DNA of 64,000 bases. It comes from DATBJJ01 sp963750915 (GTDB lineage: Bacteria > Acidobacteriota > Vicinamibacteria > Vicinamibacterales > 2-12-FULL-66-21). The notes under the pieces were generated by a model, which saw only the letters and a program-made list of their open reading frames with translations, made no database searches and was not told the origin of the DNA. This document shows positions 30,431-39,076 of this stretch, one piece after another. The stretch's first letter is position 1, and the number at the start of each line of letters is the position of its first letter. The DNA lies in NCBI GenBank assembly GCA_963750915.1, contig CAVVSF010000009.1, positions 744,001 to 808,000 of the forward strand, in the 5' to 3' direction. A program made the translations under genes and the position numbers.

Positions 30431-31519
30431 TCAGAAAAACACTCGCTCCACGAACCAATACGCGCCCGCCAGCATGACGACGATCGAGCCGGCGATGACG
30501 ATGAAGCGCGCCGCTGCTTCGCTGTGGCGTCGCACGTAGGCCAGCGCCGTCGCTACGACGGCGACGATCAGCGCCTGCCCAATCTCGACGCCGAGGTTGA
30601 ACGAGAACAGCGACACGCCGAGCGCGCGGTTGGGCAGGCCAGTCTCGCGCAGGACGCTCGCGAAGCCGAAGCCGTGGACGAGGCCGAAAAGCAGCGCCAC
30701 CCACGCCCGAACGTCGCGACCTTTGGCGCCGGTCAGCAGGTTGTCGGCGCCGACGTAAACGATGCTGAGCGCGATGGCCGGCTCGATGATGCGGGCCGGC
30801 GGGTTGACGATCTGCAAAGTCGCGAGCGCCAGGGTGATGCTGTGGCCGATCGTGAAGGCGGTGATGATCATCAGCAGCCGCGGCAAGGTGCCGCCGAGCA
30901 GCAGCAGGCCGATGATGAAGAGGATGTGGTCCGGGCCGATGGCGATGTGATGGACGCCCGACAGCGTGAACGTCGTGAAGACCGCGAGCAGGCCCTGGCG
31001 CGTCCCGGTGTAGAAGTCGACCGTCGTGCGATCGCGTCCGAGGACCTCCTGCCGCATCAGCGCGCCGTTCTCGTAGACGTTGACGAACGTTTGATGGTTG
31101 ATGTCGTAGGGGAACAGCCGCGCCTCGACCGTGAGCTTGCCAGGGTAGCCCTGGCCCGGGGCGCGCCACGTCAGTTCGATCGCGTCCTGACCGGGCACGG
31201 GCCGGGTGGCGGAGATTGTCCAGGGGAGGGTCGTGCCATCGGCGACGAACCGGAGGCGATCCGTCAGCACGACGGCGAGCGCCGGCCCTTGCGCGGCCAC
31301 GAAGGCCGGGTCCGCGAGGCGCGTCGGATCGTCGAGCTTCAGCTCGTAGGCGGCGTCGAGATCGTGGATCGCCAGGCGCCCCGAGAGGCCGTCGGCCGCG
31401 ACATGGACGTCGAGATAGCTGAACGGCGCCGGGTGGGCGGACAGCGCCACCGTCAGCGTCACCCAGATGGCAAAAATTGCAGTCAGTGCAGAAATGGATC
31501 GGCCGTAGCGCTGGGGCAC
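30431..31519 (-). CDS. HupE/UreJ-family membrane protein
   Basis: 362 residues. An N-terminal hydrophobic segment is followed by an exported beta-rich domain of about 160 residues and six to seven helices with family motifs: GVHHIAIGPDHILFIIGLLL, AFTIGHSITLALATL and ALLFGLVHGFGFASVL. HupE/UreJ relatives transport nickel or cobalt in some bacteria, and the His/Asp-rich helices fit a metal path. No hydrogenase or urease genes are nearby, so the substrate is open. Confidence 0.85.
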   Translation of the reverse strand: MPQRYGRSISALTAIFAIWVTLTVALSAHPAPFSYLDVHVAADGLSGRLAIHDLDAAYELKLDDPTRLADPAFVAAQGPALAVVLTDRLRFVADGTTLPWTISATRPVPGQDAIELTWRAPGQGYPGKLTVEARLFPYDINHQTFVNVYENGALMRQEVLGRDRTTVDFYTGTRQGLLAVFTTFTLSGVHHIAIGPDHILFIIGLLLLGGTLPRLLMIITAFTIGHSITLALATLQIVNPPARIIEPAIALSIVYVGADNLLTGAKGRDVRAWVALLFGLVHGFGFASVLRETGLPNRALGVSLFSFNLGVEIGQALIVAVVATALAYVRRHSEAAARFIVIAGSIVVMLAGAYWFVERVFF

Positions 31520-31544
31520 GGCAGAAATCTTATCCGGCCCCGTC

Positions 31545-31648
31545 GGGGACAGTCACTAGTGACTGTCCCCCGTGACTGTCCCCAGGGACAGTCACCCGTG
31601 CCAGTCACGAGTGACAGTCACGAGTGACAGTCACCAATGACTGTCCCC
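31545..31648. repeat. Clustered GTGACTGTCCCC / GGGGACAGTCAC palindromes
   Basis: The divergent gap between the HupE-like gene and an M28 gene holds about eight alternating copies of a 12-mer and its complement. They include a perfect 26-nt palindrome at 31545-31570 and a second, 24 nt, centred near 31583. A TACAAT box follows at about 31657, just before the M28 gene. They may be operator sites or an intergenic REP-type repeat. Confidence 0.75.
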
Positions 31649-31677
31649 GCCCGGCGTACAATCGCGCCGAGGGCTGC

Positions 31678-32628
31678 ATGCGCACTGGAAGGTTTTCTCG
31701 GCTCGCGGTGACGGCGGCGCTCCTGCTCGCGCCGGGTGGGTGGCCGGCGCCGGCCGCCGCGCAGTCGGCATCGGTGGACAGCGCCCAGTTGTTCAGGGAT
31801 CTCGACGCCTTGGCTGCCGACTCGATGGAGGGGCGACTGGCCGGGACGCCGGGGTCAGCCAAGGCACGCGAGTACATCCTGAGCCGCTTCAAGGCGGCGA
31901 AGCTGACGCCCGCGGATGGCAAGTCGTTCGAGCAGCCCTTCACGTTCCGCGGCGCGCGCGGCGCGAGCAATCGGACTGGCGTCAACCTCGTCGCCCTGGT
32001 TCAGGGCCGCCGCGAGCCCGGACGCTTCATCGTCGTCACGGCCCACTACGACCATCTCGGCATCGTCAACGGACAGGTGTTCAACGGCGCCGACGACAAC
32101 GCGTCGGGCGTTGCCGCGATGCTCGCGGTGGCGGCGCGGCTCGCCGCCGAACCGCCGGACCACTCGATCATCTTCGCCGCGCTCGACGCCGAGGAGCTCG
32201 GCCTGCACGGTGCGCGCGCTTTCGTCAGCGCACCGCCCGTGGCGAAGGACGCGATGGTGGTGAACGTCAACCTCGACATGGTCGGGCGCGACGCGAAGAA
32301 CCTGCTGTTCGCGGCCGGCACTTCCCACTACCCGTTTCTCAAGCCCTACCTCGAGAAAGTCGCGCAGCCGCCGGTCGTGCTGCGTTTCGATCACGACGTC
32401 GCCGGCGCCAAGGAGGACGACTGGACCCGCGACTCAGATCACTTTCCGTTTCACGAGGCCGGGATTCCCTTCGTCTACTTCGGCGTCGAGGATGTAGCCC
32501 AGCACCACAAGGCGACCGACGATGCGGAGACGATCACCAGGGAGTTCTTCGCCGGCGCGGCGAACACCATCCTGGCGGCGCTGCGCCGGTTCGATGCCAA
32601 CCTCGACAAGATCGCGAAACGACAGTAG
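31678..32628 (+). CDS. Secreted M28-family zinc aminopeptidase
   Basis: 316 residues from ATG 31678, the start of a signal peptide (LAVTAALLLAPGGW). Metal-site motifs in order: VVTAHYDHLG, GADDNASGVAAM, DAEELGLHG (catalytic Glu), NLDMVGRD and DSDHFPFHEAGIPF. The catalytic domain is compact, without a PA insertion. It is one of four M28 genes in the window. GAGGG lies 6 nt before the start. Confidence 0.92.
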   Translation: MRTGRFSRLAVTAALLLAPGGWPAPAAAQSASVDSAQLFRDLDALAADSMEGRLAGTPGSAKAREYILSRFKAAKLTPADGKSFEQPFTFRGARGASNRTGVNLVALVQGRREPGRFIVVTAHYDHLGIVNGQVFNGADDNASGVAAMLAVAARLAAEPPDHSIIFAALDAEELGLHGARAFVSAPPVAKDAMVVNVNLDMVGRDAKNLLFAAGTSHYPFLKPYLEKVAQPPVVLRFDHDVAGAKEDDWTRDSDHFPFHEAGIPFVYFGVEDVAQHHKATDDAETITREFFAGAANTILAALRRFDANLDKIAKRQ

Positions 32629-32641
32629 CCGGTCAACCGTG

Positions 32642-34349
32642 TCAGCGCTGCGCCCTGAGGAGCGCCGCGACGGATTCGAGCGTGTCGGCTTCTTCAGCTT
32701 TCTTGTCCCTGCGCCAGCGCAGCATGCGAGGGAAGCGGACCGCGATGCCGGAACGATGACGCGACGAGGCGGCGATGGCCTCGAAGCCGAGCTCGAAGAC
32801 ATGCACCGGCTCGACGTGGCGCACCGGTCCGAAGCGCTCGCGCGTGTGCCGCCGGATCCAGGCGTCCATCTCGGCAATCTCTTCGTTCGACAGCCCTGAA
32901 TACGCCTTGGCGACGGGAACGAGCTCGCCGGCGTCCCAGACGCCGAAGGTGTAATCGGTGAGCAGGCTGGCGCGCCGGCCGCTGCCAGGCTGGGCGTAAA
33001 TCAGCACCGCGTCGATCGAGTAGGGCGCGATCTTCCACTTCCACCAGTCGCCGCGCTTGCGGCCGACGCCGTAGGCCGAGGTCCGCCGCTTCAGCATCAG
33101 GCCCTCGACGCCGCGCGCCCGCGATTCGGCGCGAAGCTCGACGAGCTCCGGCCACGACGCCGACGGAACGAGCGCCGAGCGTCGCAGGACGGCCGAGAGC
33201 GGCGCGGCGGGGCCGGCTCGACGGATGTCGAAGAGCATCGGATGGCCGGCATCGGACAGCGGTGCCGCGCCGGCCGCCGGCGGCGGTTCGTCAGGCCGCG
33301 CCGCGAGCTCGTCGAGCCGCTGCTCGAGCCGCGCGCGCCGCGCGTCCTGCGTCTCGCTGCGGACGTCCACGCCGCCATCCTCGAGGATGTCGTAGGCCAT
33401 GAAGACGACGGGGACGGTTCGCACGAGCGTCGCGACCTGCTTCTGCCGGCCGATGCGTTGCTGCAGGGCGGAGAAGGGGAGGGGGCGATCGTCGCGAAAC
33501 GCGAGGATCTCGCCGTCGAGCACCGTACCGTCCGGCAGCCGGCTCGCTGACCGCGGCGACTTCGGGAAAACGCTGAGTGATGAGCTCTTCGCCCCGCGAC
33601 CACAGGTGCACGGCGCCGCGGCGTTTGATCAGCTGCGCCCGGATGCCGTCCCACTTCCATTCGATCTGCCAGTCCGACGGATCGCCGAGGCTCTCGACCG
33701 GCTCGTCGAGCGGCGCCGCGAGATAGAACGGGTAGGGCCGGGAGTCGTCGTCGTCCTGACGTGCTTCCGAGAGCACGCCGAGGTACCACGCAGCGGTCGG
33801 CGTCCACTCGCCCATGAGACGGGCGGCGACGGTCGTCGCCGGCAGCGCGGCCGCCTGCGACAACGCCCTGACGACGAGCGTGTGCGACACGCCGACCCGG
33901 AACTCGCCGGTGACCAGCTTCAGCAGCAGAAAGCGCTGCAGCCGATCGAGGTCGCGCCACCAGGTCGTCATCTGACGCTGCTGCGTGGCGGCGTCCATCT
34001 CGCGCAGGCGGACGATCCGATCTTCGACCCAGCGCGACAGGGGCAGGTCCTCGGACGGCGGCGCCGGCGGCAACTGGTCGAGCACCAGCGCGGCGGTTTC
34101 GGCGCCGTCGCCGACGACCGAGTAGCACTCTTCCAGCAGCCACTGCTCGATGCCGGTGGCGGCCAGCGTCCAGTCGTTGATCGATGCGTACTGCACCAGC
34201 CGCTTCAGCCGGCGGCCGGTGAGAAAGAACACGGCCCAGGCCGCGTCCTCGGGCGGTGCGGCGCGAAAGTACTCGACCATCGCCGCGACCTTCGCATTGG
34301 TCGATGTCGTCCGGTCGATCGCGTCGTAGAGCCGGGCGAAGCGAACCAT
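32642..34349 (-). CDS. ATP-dependent DNA ligase (PP_1105 type), one +1 frameshift
   Basis: About 568 residues after one base is removed near 33541 (reading SERLPDGTVLDGEILAF); the length is 3n+1. An N-terminal helical DNA-binding domain (about 1-200) precedes the nucleotidyltransferase domain with the adenylated Lys in EWKWDGIRAQL (about residue 235), then VLDGEILAF, GVEGLMLKRRTSAYGVGR and WWKWK, and an OB-fold. Ligases of this type (TIGR04120) occur with a beta-lactamase-fold exonuclease, and here that gene lies directly upstream with a 2-nt gap. A role in DNA repair is therefore likely. Confidence 0.9.
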
Positions 34350-34351
34350 CG

Positions 34352-35348
34352 TCAGCCCTCTCCCTCGCCCTCGCCCTCCCAGGCCGTGCGGAGGACGGCG
34401 GCGTCGAGACCGGCGGCGCGGAGGAAGCGGGCCAGCGGCTCGGCGTGGCCGTGCGTGGCGTAGACGCGCCCGGCGCCGGTTTCGCTGATCGTCTGGAGCA
34501 GGGCCGGCCAGTCGGCGTGGTCGGACAGGACGAAGCCCCGGTCGAACGCGCGCTGGCGGCGGACGCCGCGGACGCGCATCAACCCCGACGCGAACGCGTC
34601 GGAATGCTCACCGAGGCGCCGCATCCACGTCGTCCCGCGCGCCGACAGCGGCGCCAGCACGAGCTCGCCGCCGAATTTCGTGCCGCGCGGTTGTTCGGTC
34701 GCCGACGATACCGGCAGCATCGCCACGCCGGCGTCGCGGTAGACGTCGATCGCGGGAAGCATCATGCCGTGAACGAAGGCGGGACGGTCGGTGACGGCGG
34801 CGAGCTCGGCGAGGATGCGCTGCACCTTGCCGATGGTGTAGCAGAAGAGTACCGATGTGCGGCTGTGGCTGCGGTTCTCGTCCCACCAGTCAACGATGTC
34901 GGTGACGATGGCCGGCGTCGGATCCCAGCGATAGATTGGCAGCCCGAACGTGGACTCGGTGACGAAGACGTCGCATGGTCACTAGCTCGAATGGCGTGCA
35001 CGTCGGATCGCCGGCGCGTTTGTAGTCGCCGGCCACGACCCACACGCCCTCGGGACCGTCGAGCCGGATCTGCGCCGAGCCGAGGATGTGGCCGGCGGGG
35101 TGGAACGACACGCGCACCGAGCCGAGCGTCATCGCTGTGCCGTACGGGACGGTCTCGACCGTCGATTCAGGGCCAAGCCGCCGCTCGAGCAGGCGCTTCG
35201 TCGATTCGGTGCAGAGATACGCGCGGCTGCCGGCACGGGCGTGGTCGCCGTGCGCGTGCGTGATCAGCGCCCGTTCTACCGGCCCCCACGGATCGATGTG
35301 GAAGCCGCCAGCCGGGCAGAAGAGGCCGTCTGGCGTCTCTTCGAGCAT
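34352..35348 (-). CDS. DNA ligase-associated exonuclease (MBL fold), one +1 frameshift
   Basis: About 331 residues after correcting one base near 34976 (reading FELVTCDVFVTESTFGLPIY); the length is 3n+1. The metallo-beta-lactamase/beta-CASP features are ALITHAHGDHARAG, FHPAGHILGSAQI, WVVAGDYKR and, near the end, VLSDHADWPAL and ATHGHAEPLARF. It matches the TIGR04122 type, nucleases that accompany PP_1105-type ligases. The C-terminus ends in a short Glu/Gly repeat. The order DedA, exonuclease, ligase with gaps of 4 and 2 nt indicates one transcript. Confidence 0.88.
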
Positions 35349-35352
35349 GAGG

Positions 35353-36000
35353 TCATCTCGCGCGCCGCGCCTTCACGAACTCCCACACGACCGGCAGCAC
35401 GGACACGATGATGATGATGATCGCGACCAGTGAGAAGTTCTGCTTGACGATCGGCACGTTGCCAAAGATGTAGCCGAGGCCGAAGCAGCTGCCCACCCAG
35501 AGCAGTGCCCCGGTGACGTTGTAGAAGGCGAACGCGCCGTAAGACATGTAGCCGGCGCCGGCGACGAACGGCACGAACGTGCGCACGATGGGCACGAAGC
35601 GGGCGATGACGATCGCCTTGCCGCCGTGCTTCTCGAAGAAGGCGTGCGCCTTCTCGAGGTGCTCACGGTTGAGCAACCGGTGGAGCCGGCTGCTCTGGTC
35701 CTCGGCCGCGAAGATCCTCGGCCCGATCGACCGGCCGACGCTGTAGTTGACGGCGTCGCCAATGATGGCCGCGGCGATGAGGAGCGTGCCCATGATGACC
35801 GGGTTGAGCAGGCCCGCGCCGCAGAGCGTGCCAGCCGCGAAGAGCAGTGAGTCGCCCGGAAGGATCGGCGTCACGACGAGCCCGGTTTCGGCAAAAACGA
35901 TCAGGAAGACGATGCCGTAGACCCAGGCGCCGTAGGTCTCGGTCAGGGCGAAGAGGCGTTCGTCGATCTTCAGGACGAAATCTATCACTGCATGCATCAA
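35353..36000 (-). CDS. DedA/VTT-domain membrane protein
   Basis: 215 residues. Conserved DedA features: FAETGLVVTPILPGDSLLFA in the first re-entrant region, IGDAVNYSVGRSIGPRIF, and FFEKHGGKAIVIARFVPIVR with FVPFVAGAG after it. DedA proteins are linked to phospholipid (undecaprenyl phosphate) flipping. It is the first gene of the exonuclease-ligase operon, an unexpected partner that may be only a shared promoter. An in-frame ATG at 35997 is an alternative start. Confidence 0.9.
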   Translation of the reverse strand: MMHAVIDFVLKIDERLFALTETYGAWVYGIVFLIVFAETGLVVTPILPGDSLLFAAGTLCGAGLLNPVIMGTLLIAAAIIGDAVNYSVGRSIGPRIFAAEDQSSRLHRLLNREHLEKAHAFFEKHGGKAIVIARFVPIVRTFVPFVAGAGYMSYGAFAFYNVTGALLWVGSCFGLGYIFGNVPIVKQNFSLVAIIIIIVSVLPVVWEFVKARRAR

Positions 36001-36021
36001 GGTATTCTGTCACAGGCGATC

Positions 36022-36780
36022 ATGCGCATAGCGATTACACGACCAGTGCCGGCGAGCCTCGCGGACTGCGAGCTCACGCATCTGAACCGCGTCCCGATAG
36101 ACGTCAAGCGGGCGGCGGCGCAGCATGAGGCCTACGAGGCGGCCCTGCAGTCGCTCGGCTGTACGCTGCGCCGGCTGCCGGCGACCGACGATCTTCCTGA
36201 CTCGGTCTTCGTCGAAGACATCGCCATCGTCCTCGACGAGCTTGCGATCGTGACCCGTCCGGGCGCCGCCTCGCGCCGGCCGGAGCGGGCGACGGTGGCG
36301 CCGGTCGTCGCCGAGTATCGGACCGTGCACACCATCGAGGCGCCTGGCACGATTGATGGAGGGGACGTCCTCCGGATCGGCCGGCGCTTGTTCGTCGGCC
36401 TTTCCGGCCGCACGAACGACGACGGGGCACGACAACTGGCGGCGCTCACCGACTCCGCGGGTTACCAGGTCACCGCGGTCCCGACGGGGCAGTGCCTGCA
36501 CCTGAAGTCGGCCGCGACGGCGCTGTCGCCGACGACGGTGATCTGCAACCCGGAGTGGATCGACACGGCCGTCTTCTCCGGACTCGAGGTGGTGGTCGTC
36601 GCCGGCTACGAGCCGTCCGCCGGCAACGTCCTGGCGATCGGCGATACGATCCTGATGGCGGCCGAGCACAAGCGCACCGCAGAACGGCTGCGCGCCAGGG
36701 GCCATCGGACCTGTCTCGTCGATGTCTCGGAGCTCGCCAAGGCCGAGGCCGGCGTCACGTGTTGTTCGCTGGTGTTTTGA
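36022..36780 (+). CDS. Dimethylargininase (DDAH)-like amidinohydrolase
   Basis: 252 residues from ATG 36022. Guanidino-modifying enzyme fold: DLPDSVFVEDIAIV, EAPGTIDGGDVLRIG, the catalytic His in GQCLHLKSAATAL and the nucleophilic Cys in EAGVTCCSLVF at the very end. This gives the Cys-His-Glu triad of DDAH, which converts methylated arginine to citrulline and methylamine. Arginine deiminase is longer, so DDAH is favoured. Divergent from the DedA gene; a TATTCT box lies 13 nt before the ATG. Confidence 0.88.
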   Translation: MRIAITRPVPASLADCELTHLNRVPIDVKRAAAQHEAYEAALQSLGCTLRRLPATDDLPDSVFVEDIAIVLDELAIVTRPGAASRRPERATVAPVVAEYRTVHTIEAPGTIDGGDVLRIGRRLFVGLSGRTNDDGARQLAALTDSAGYQVTAVPTGQCLHLKSAATALSPTTVICNPEWIDTAVFSGLEVVVVAGYEPSAGNVLAIGDTILMAAEHKRTAERLRARGHRTCLVDVSELAKAEAGVTCCSLVF

Positions 36781-36835
36781 CCAGGTTGAGACTGCGACCC
36801 TGGACGCTTCCAACTTGACCCTTTTTGACTTGAAC

Positions 36836-36883
36836 CTTCAAACTTCAAACTTAACCTTCGACCTTCGAACTTCGAACTTCGAC
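36836..36883. repeat. Heptad repeat CTTCRAM before DUF1330 gene
   Basis: Seven consecutive units: CTTCAAA, CTTCAAA, CTTAAC, CTTCGAC, CTTCGAA, CTTCGAA, CTTCGAC. All but one are 7 nt. They end 10 nt before the ATG at 36894, where a ribosome-binding site would be expected. The same family occurs at 43150-43241. Confidence 0.8.
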
Positions 36884-36893
36884 CTTTCTTCCA

Positions 36894-37178
36894 ATGGCCT
36901 ACGTCATCGCTCTCGTCGACATCAAGGACCCGGTCCGTTACGAGGACTATCGCCGTCTCGTGCTGCCGACCATCACCGCGTATGACGGGCGCTTCGTCGC
37001 CCGCGGCGGGCGCACCGAAGTGCTCGAGGGCGCCTGGGCGCCGCGCCGGGTCGTCATTCTCGAGTTCCCGTCGGTGGAGCGCGCCAAGGAGTGGTGGAAC
37101 TCGCCCGAATACAGCGAAGCCAAGGCGATTCGCCAGGCGACGTCCGAAGGGACCCTCATCGTGATCGAGGGAGTCTAG
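36894..37178 (+). CDS. DUF1330 protein
   Basis: 94 residues, complete. AYVIALVDIKDPVRYEDYRR at the N-terminus, a central GRTEVLEGAWAPRRVVILEF and then WWNSPEYSEAKAIRQATSEG are typical of the small dimeric ferredoxin-like DUF1330 family. Function unknown. The stop is 4 nt before the recQ GTG, so it is probably co-transcribed with recQ. No Shine-Dalgarno sequence is visible: the pyrimidine-rich heptad repeat occupies that place. Confidence 0.88.
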   Translation: MAYVIALVDIKDPVRYEDYRRLVLPTITAYDGRFVARGGRTEVLEGAWAPRRVVILEFPSVERAKEWWNSPEYSEAKAIRQATSEGTLIVIEGV

Positions 37179-37182
37179 CCGC

Positions 37183-39012
37183 GTGCTCACCGCGTCACGC
37201 GACGACCTGCTCGAGGTGCTCGAGCGCTACTGGGGCTACACGGAGTTCCGGCCGCTGCAGCTGGAAGCGATGTCGGCGGTGCTCGACGTCCGCGACTCGA
37301 TCGTCGTCCTGCCGACCGGCGGCGGCAAGTCGCTCTGCTTCCAGGCGCCGGCACTGGTGCGGCCGGGGCTCGGGGTCGTCGTGTCGCCGCTGCTGTCGCT
37401 GATGAAGGACCAGGTCGACACGCTGGTCGGCAACGGCGTGCCGGCGGCTCTTTACAACAGCACGCTGGGGTCCGACGAGAAGGCCGCGGTACTTGCCGGC
37501 CTGCGCGAGCATCGTTACCGCCTGCTGTACGTATCGCCGGAGCGGATCGCGGGCGAGGGAAGCGACGGGTTCCTGGCGAAGATCGCGAGCTCCGACGTCA
37601 GCTTCGTGGCCGTGGACGAAGCGCATTGCATCAGCCAGTGGGGGCACGATTTCCGGCCGGAGTACCGGCAGCTGGCGCGGCTGCGGAGCTTTTTCCCGAA
37701 AGTCAGCCTGCATGCCTTCACGGCGACGGCGACGGCGCGCGTCCGCCGCGACATCTCGTCGCAGCTCGAGCTGCGGAACCCGCTCGAGCTGGTCGGGTCG
37801 TTCGACCGGCCGAATCTCGTCTACCGCGTGCTGCCGCGCGCGAACCTCAAGCGGCAGATTCTCGATGTCCTGGCGCGGCGGAGCGGCCAGGCCGGCATCG
37901 TCTACTGCTCCTCGCGGCGCGAGGTCGACGCGCTCTCGGCCTGGCTCGTCGAGACGGGCATGCGGGCCCGGCCGTATCACGCCGGGCTGCCCGACCACGA
38001 GCGCAGCCGCAACCAGGATGCCTTCCTCGACGAGCACGCCGACATCGTCGTCGCGACCGTCGCGTTCGGCATGGGCATCGATCGCTCGGACGTCCGCTTC
38101 GTCATCCACGCCGGCGCGCCGCAGTCGCTCGAGCACTACCAGCAGGAGTCCGGCCGCGCCGGCCGCGACGGCCTCGAAGCGGAGTGCGTCCTCGTCTACT
38201 CGACCGCCGACTTCCTGAAGTGGCGCGTGATGTTCGAGCGCAACGGTGAGCTGACCGACGCCCGGCGATCGCTCCTGCGCGACATCGAGCGCTACGCCTC
38301 GGGCGTCGGCTGCCGACACCGCCACCTGATCGCCTACTTCGGCGAGACCTATGGCCGCAGCGACTGCGGCGCCTGCGACTTCTGCCTCGACGAGCTCGAA
38401 ACCGTCGAGGACTCGGTGCTGCTCGCGCGCAAGATTCTGTCCTGCGTCGCGAGGGTGGGTCAGCGCTTCGGCGCGGCGCACGTCACCAACGTGCTGCGCG
38501 GCAGCGACAGCGATCAGGTCACGGCGCGGCGGCACGAGCAGCTGAGCACGTTCGGGCTGCTCAAAGACATGAGCGTGCCGGAGGTGCGCGGCTACATCGA
38601 GCAGCTGAGCGGCGCCGGCCTGCTGCGCCAGACCGACAGCGAGTTCCCCGTCCTGGAACTGACCGAAGCCGGGGTGGCGCTCCTCAAGGACGCCGCCAGC
38701 CTGCCCGACCTGGCGCTGGCGCGGCAGAAGCGCCCGACGAAGGATCGCGGCGACCGCCGCGCCCGCGGCGTCGAAGCCGAGAGCTGGAAGGATGTCGACC
38801 GCGACCTGTTCGAACGCCTGCGCGCCGTCCGCCTCGAGATCGCCCGCGAGCGCGGCGTGCCGCCCTACGTCATCTTCCACGACACGACGCTGCGCGACAT
38901 GGCGCGGCTGAAGCCGGACACGATCGACGCGCTGCGGCACGTCCGCGGCGTCGGCGAACGCAAGGCCGCAGATCTCGGCGAGCGATTTCTCGCGGCATTG
39001 CGAGAGCGCTAG
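37183..39012 (+). CDS. recQ: ATP-dependent DNA helicase RecQ
   Basis: 609 residues from a GTG. Superfamily 2 motifs: FRPLQLEAM, VLPTGGGKSLCFQAPAL (Walker A), FVAVDEAHCISQWGHDFRPE (DEAH box and aromatic-rich loop), HAFTATATARV and QQESGRAGRDGLEAECVL (motif VI). A zinc-binding module with C-x(n)-CGACDFC (about 375-400), the winged-helix RQC domain, and a C-terminal HRDC domain (about 535-609) follow. The domain set is complete. It unwinds DNA in recombination and replication-fork repair. Confidence 0.97.
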   Translation: MLTASRDDLLEVLERYWGYTEFRPLQLEAMSAVLDVRDSIVVLPTGGGKSLCFQAPALVRPGLGVVVSPLLSLMKDQVDTLVGNGVPAALYNSTLGSDEKAAVLAGLREHRYRLLYVSPERIAGEGSDGFLAKIASSDVSFVAVDEAHCISQWGHDFRPEYRQLARLRSFFPKVSLHAFTATATARVRRDISSQLELRNPLELVGSFDRPNLVYRVLPRANLKRQILDVLARRSGQAGIVYCSSRREVDALSAWLVETGMRARPYHAGLPDHERSRNQDAFLDEHADIVVATVAFGMGIDRSDVRFVIHAGAPQSLEHYQQESGRAGRDGLEAECVLVYSTADFLKWRVMFERNGELTDARRSLLRDIERYASGVGCRHRHLIAYFGETYGRSDCGACDFCLDELETVEDSVLLARKILSCVARVGQRFGAAHVTNVLRGSDSDQVTARRHEQLSTFGLLKDMSVPEVRGYIEQLSGAGLLRQTDSEFPVLELTEAGVALLKDAASLPDLALARQKRPTKDRGDRRARGVEAESWKDVDRDLFERLRAVRLEIARERGVPPYVIFHDTTLRDMARLKPDTIDALRHVRGVGERKAADLGERFLAALRER

Positions 39013-39024
39013 AGGCAGGCGCCA

Positions 39025-39058
39025 ACCCCGAGTCCCGAATCCCGAACCCCGAGTCCCG
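39025..39058. repeat. Heptad repeat RYCCCGA
   Basis: Five consecutive units: ACCCCGA, GTCCCGA, ATCCCGA, ACCCCGA, GTCCCG. They lie between recQ and the next promoter. Confidence 0.8.
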
Positions 39059-39064
39059 TTTTGC

Positions 39065-39076
39065 TAGACTCCTCCT
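39065..39076 (+). promoter_or_regulatory. -10-like TAGACT, 6 nt before start codon
   Basis: TAGACT at 39065-39070, then CCTCCT, then ATG 39077. The spacing equals that of the TATAAT boxes at 21442 and 44922, so a leaderless transcript is predicted. Confidence 0.5.
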
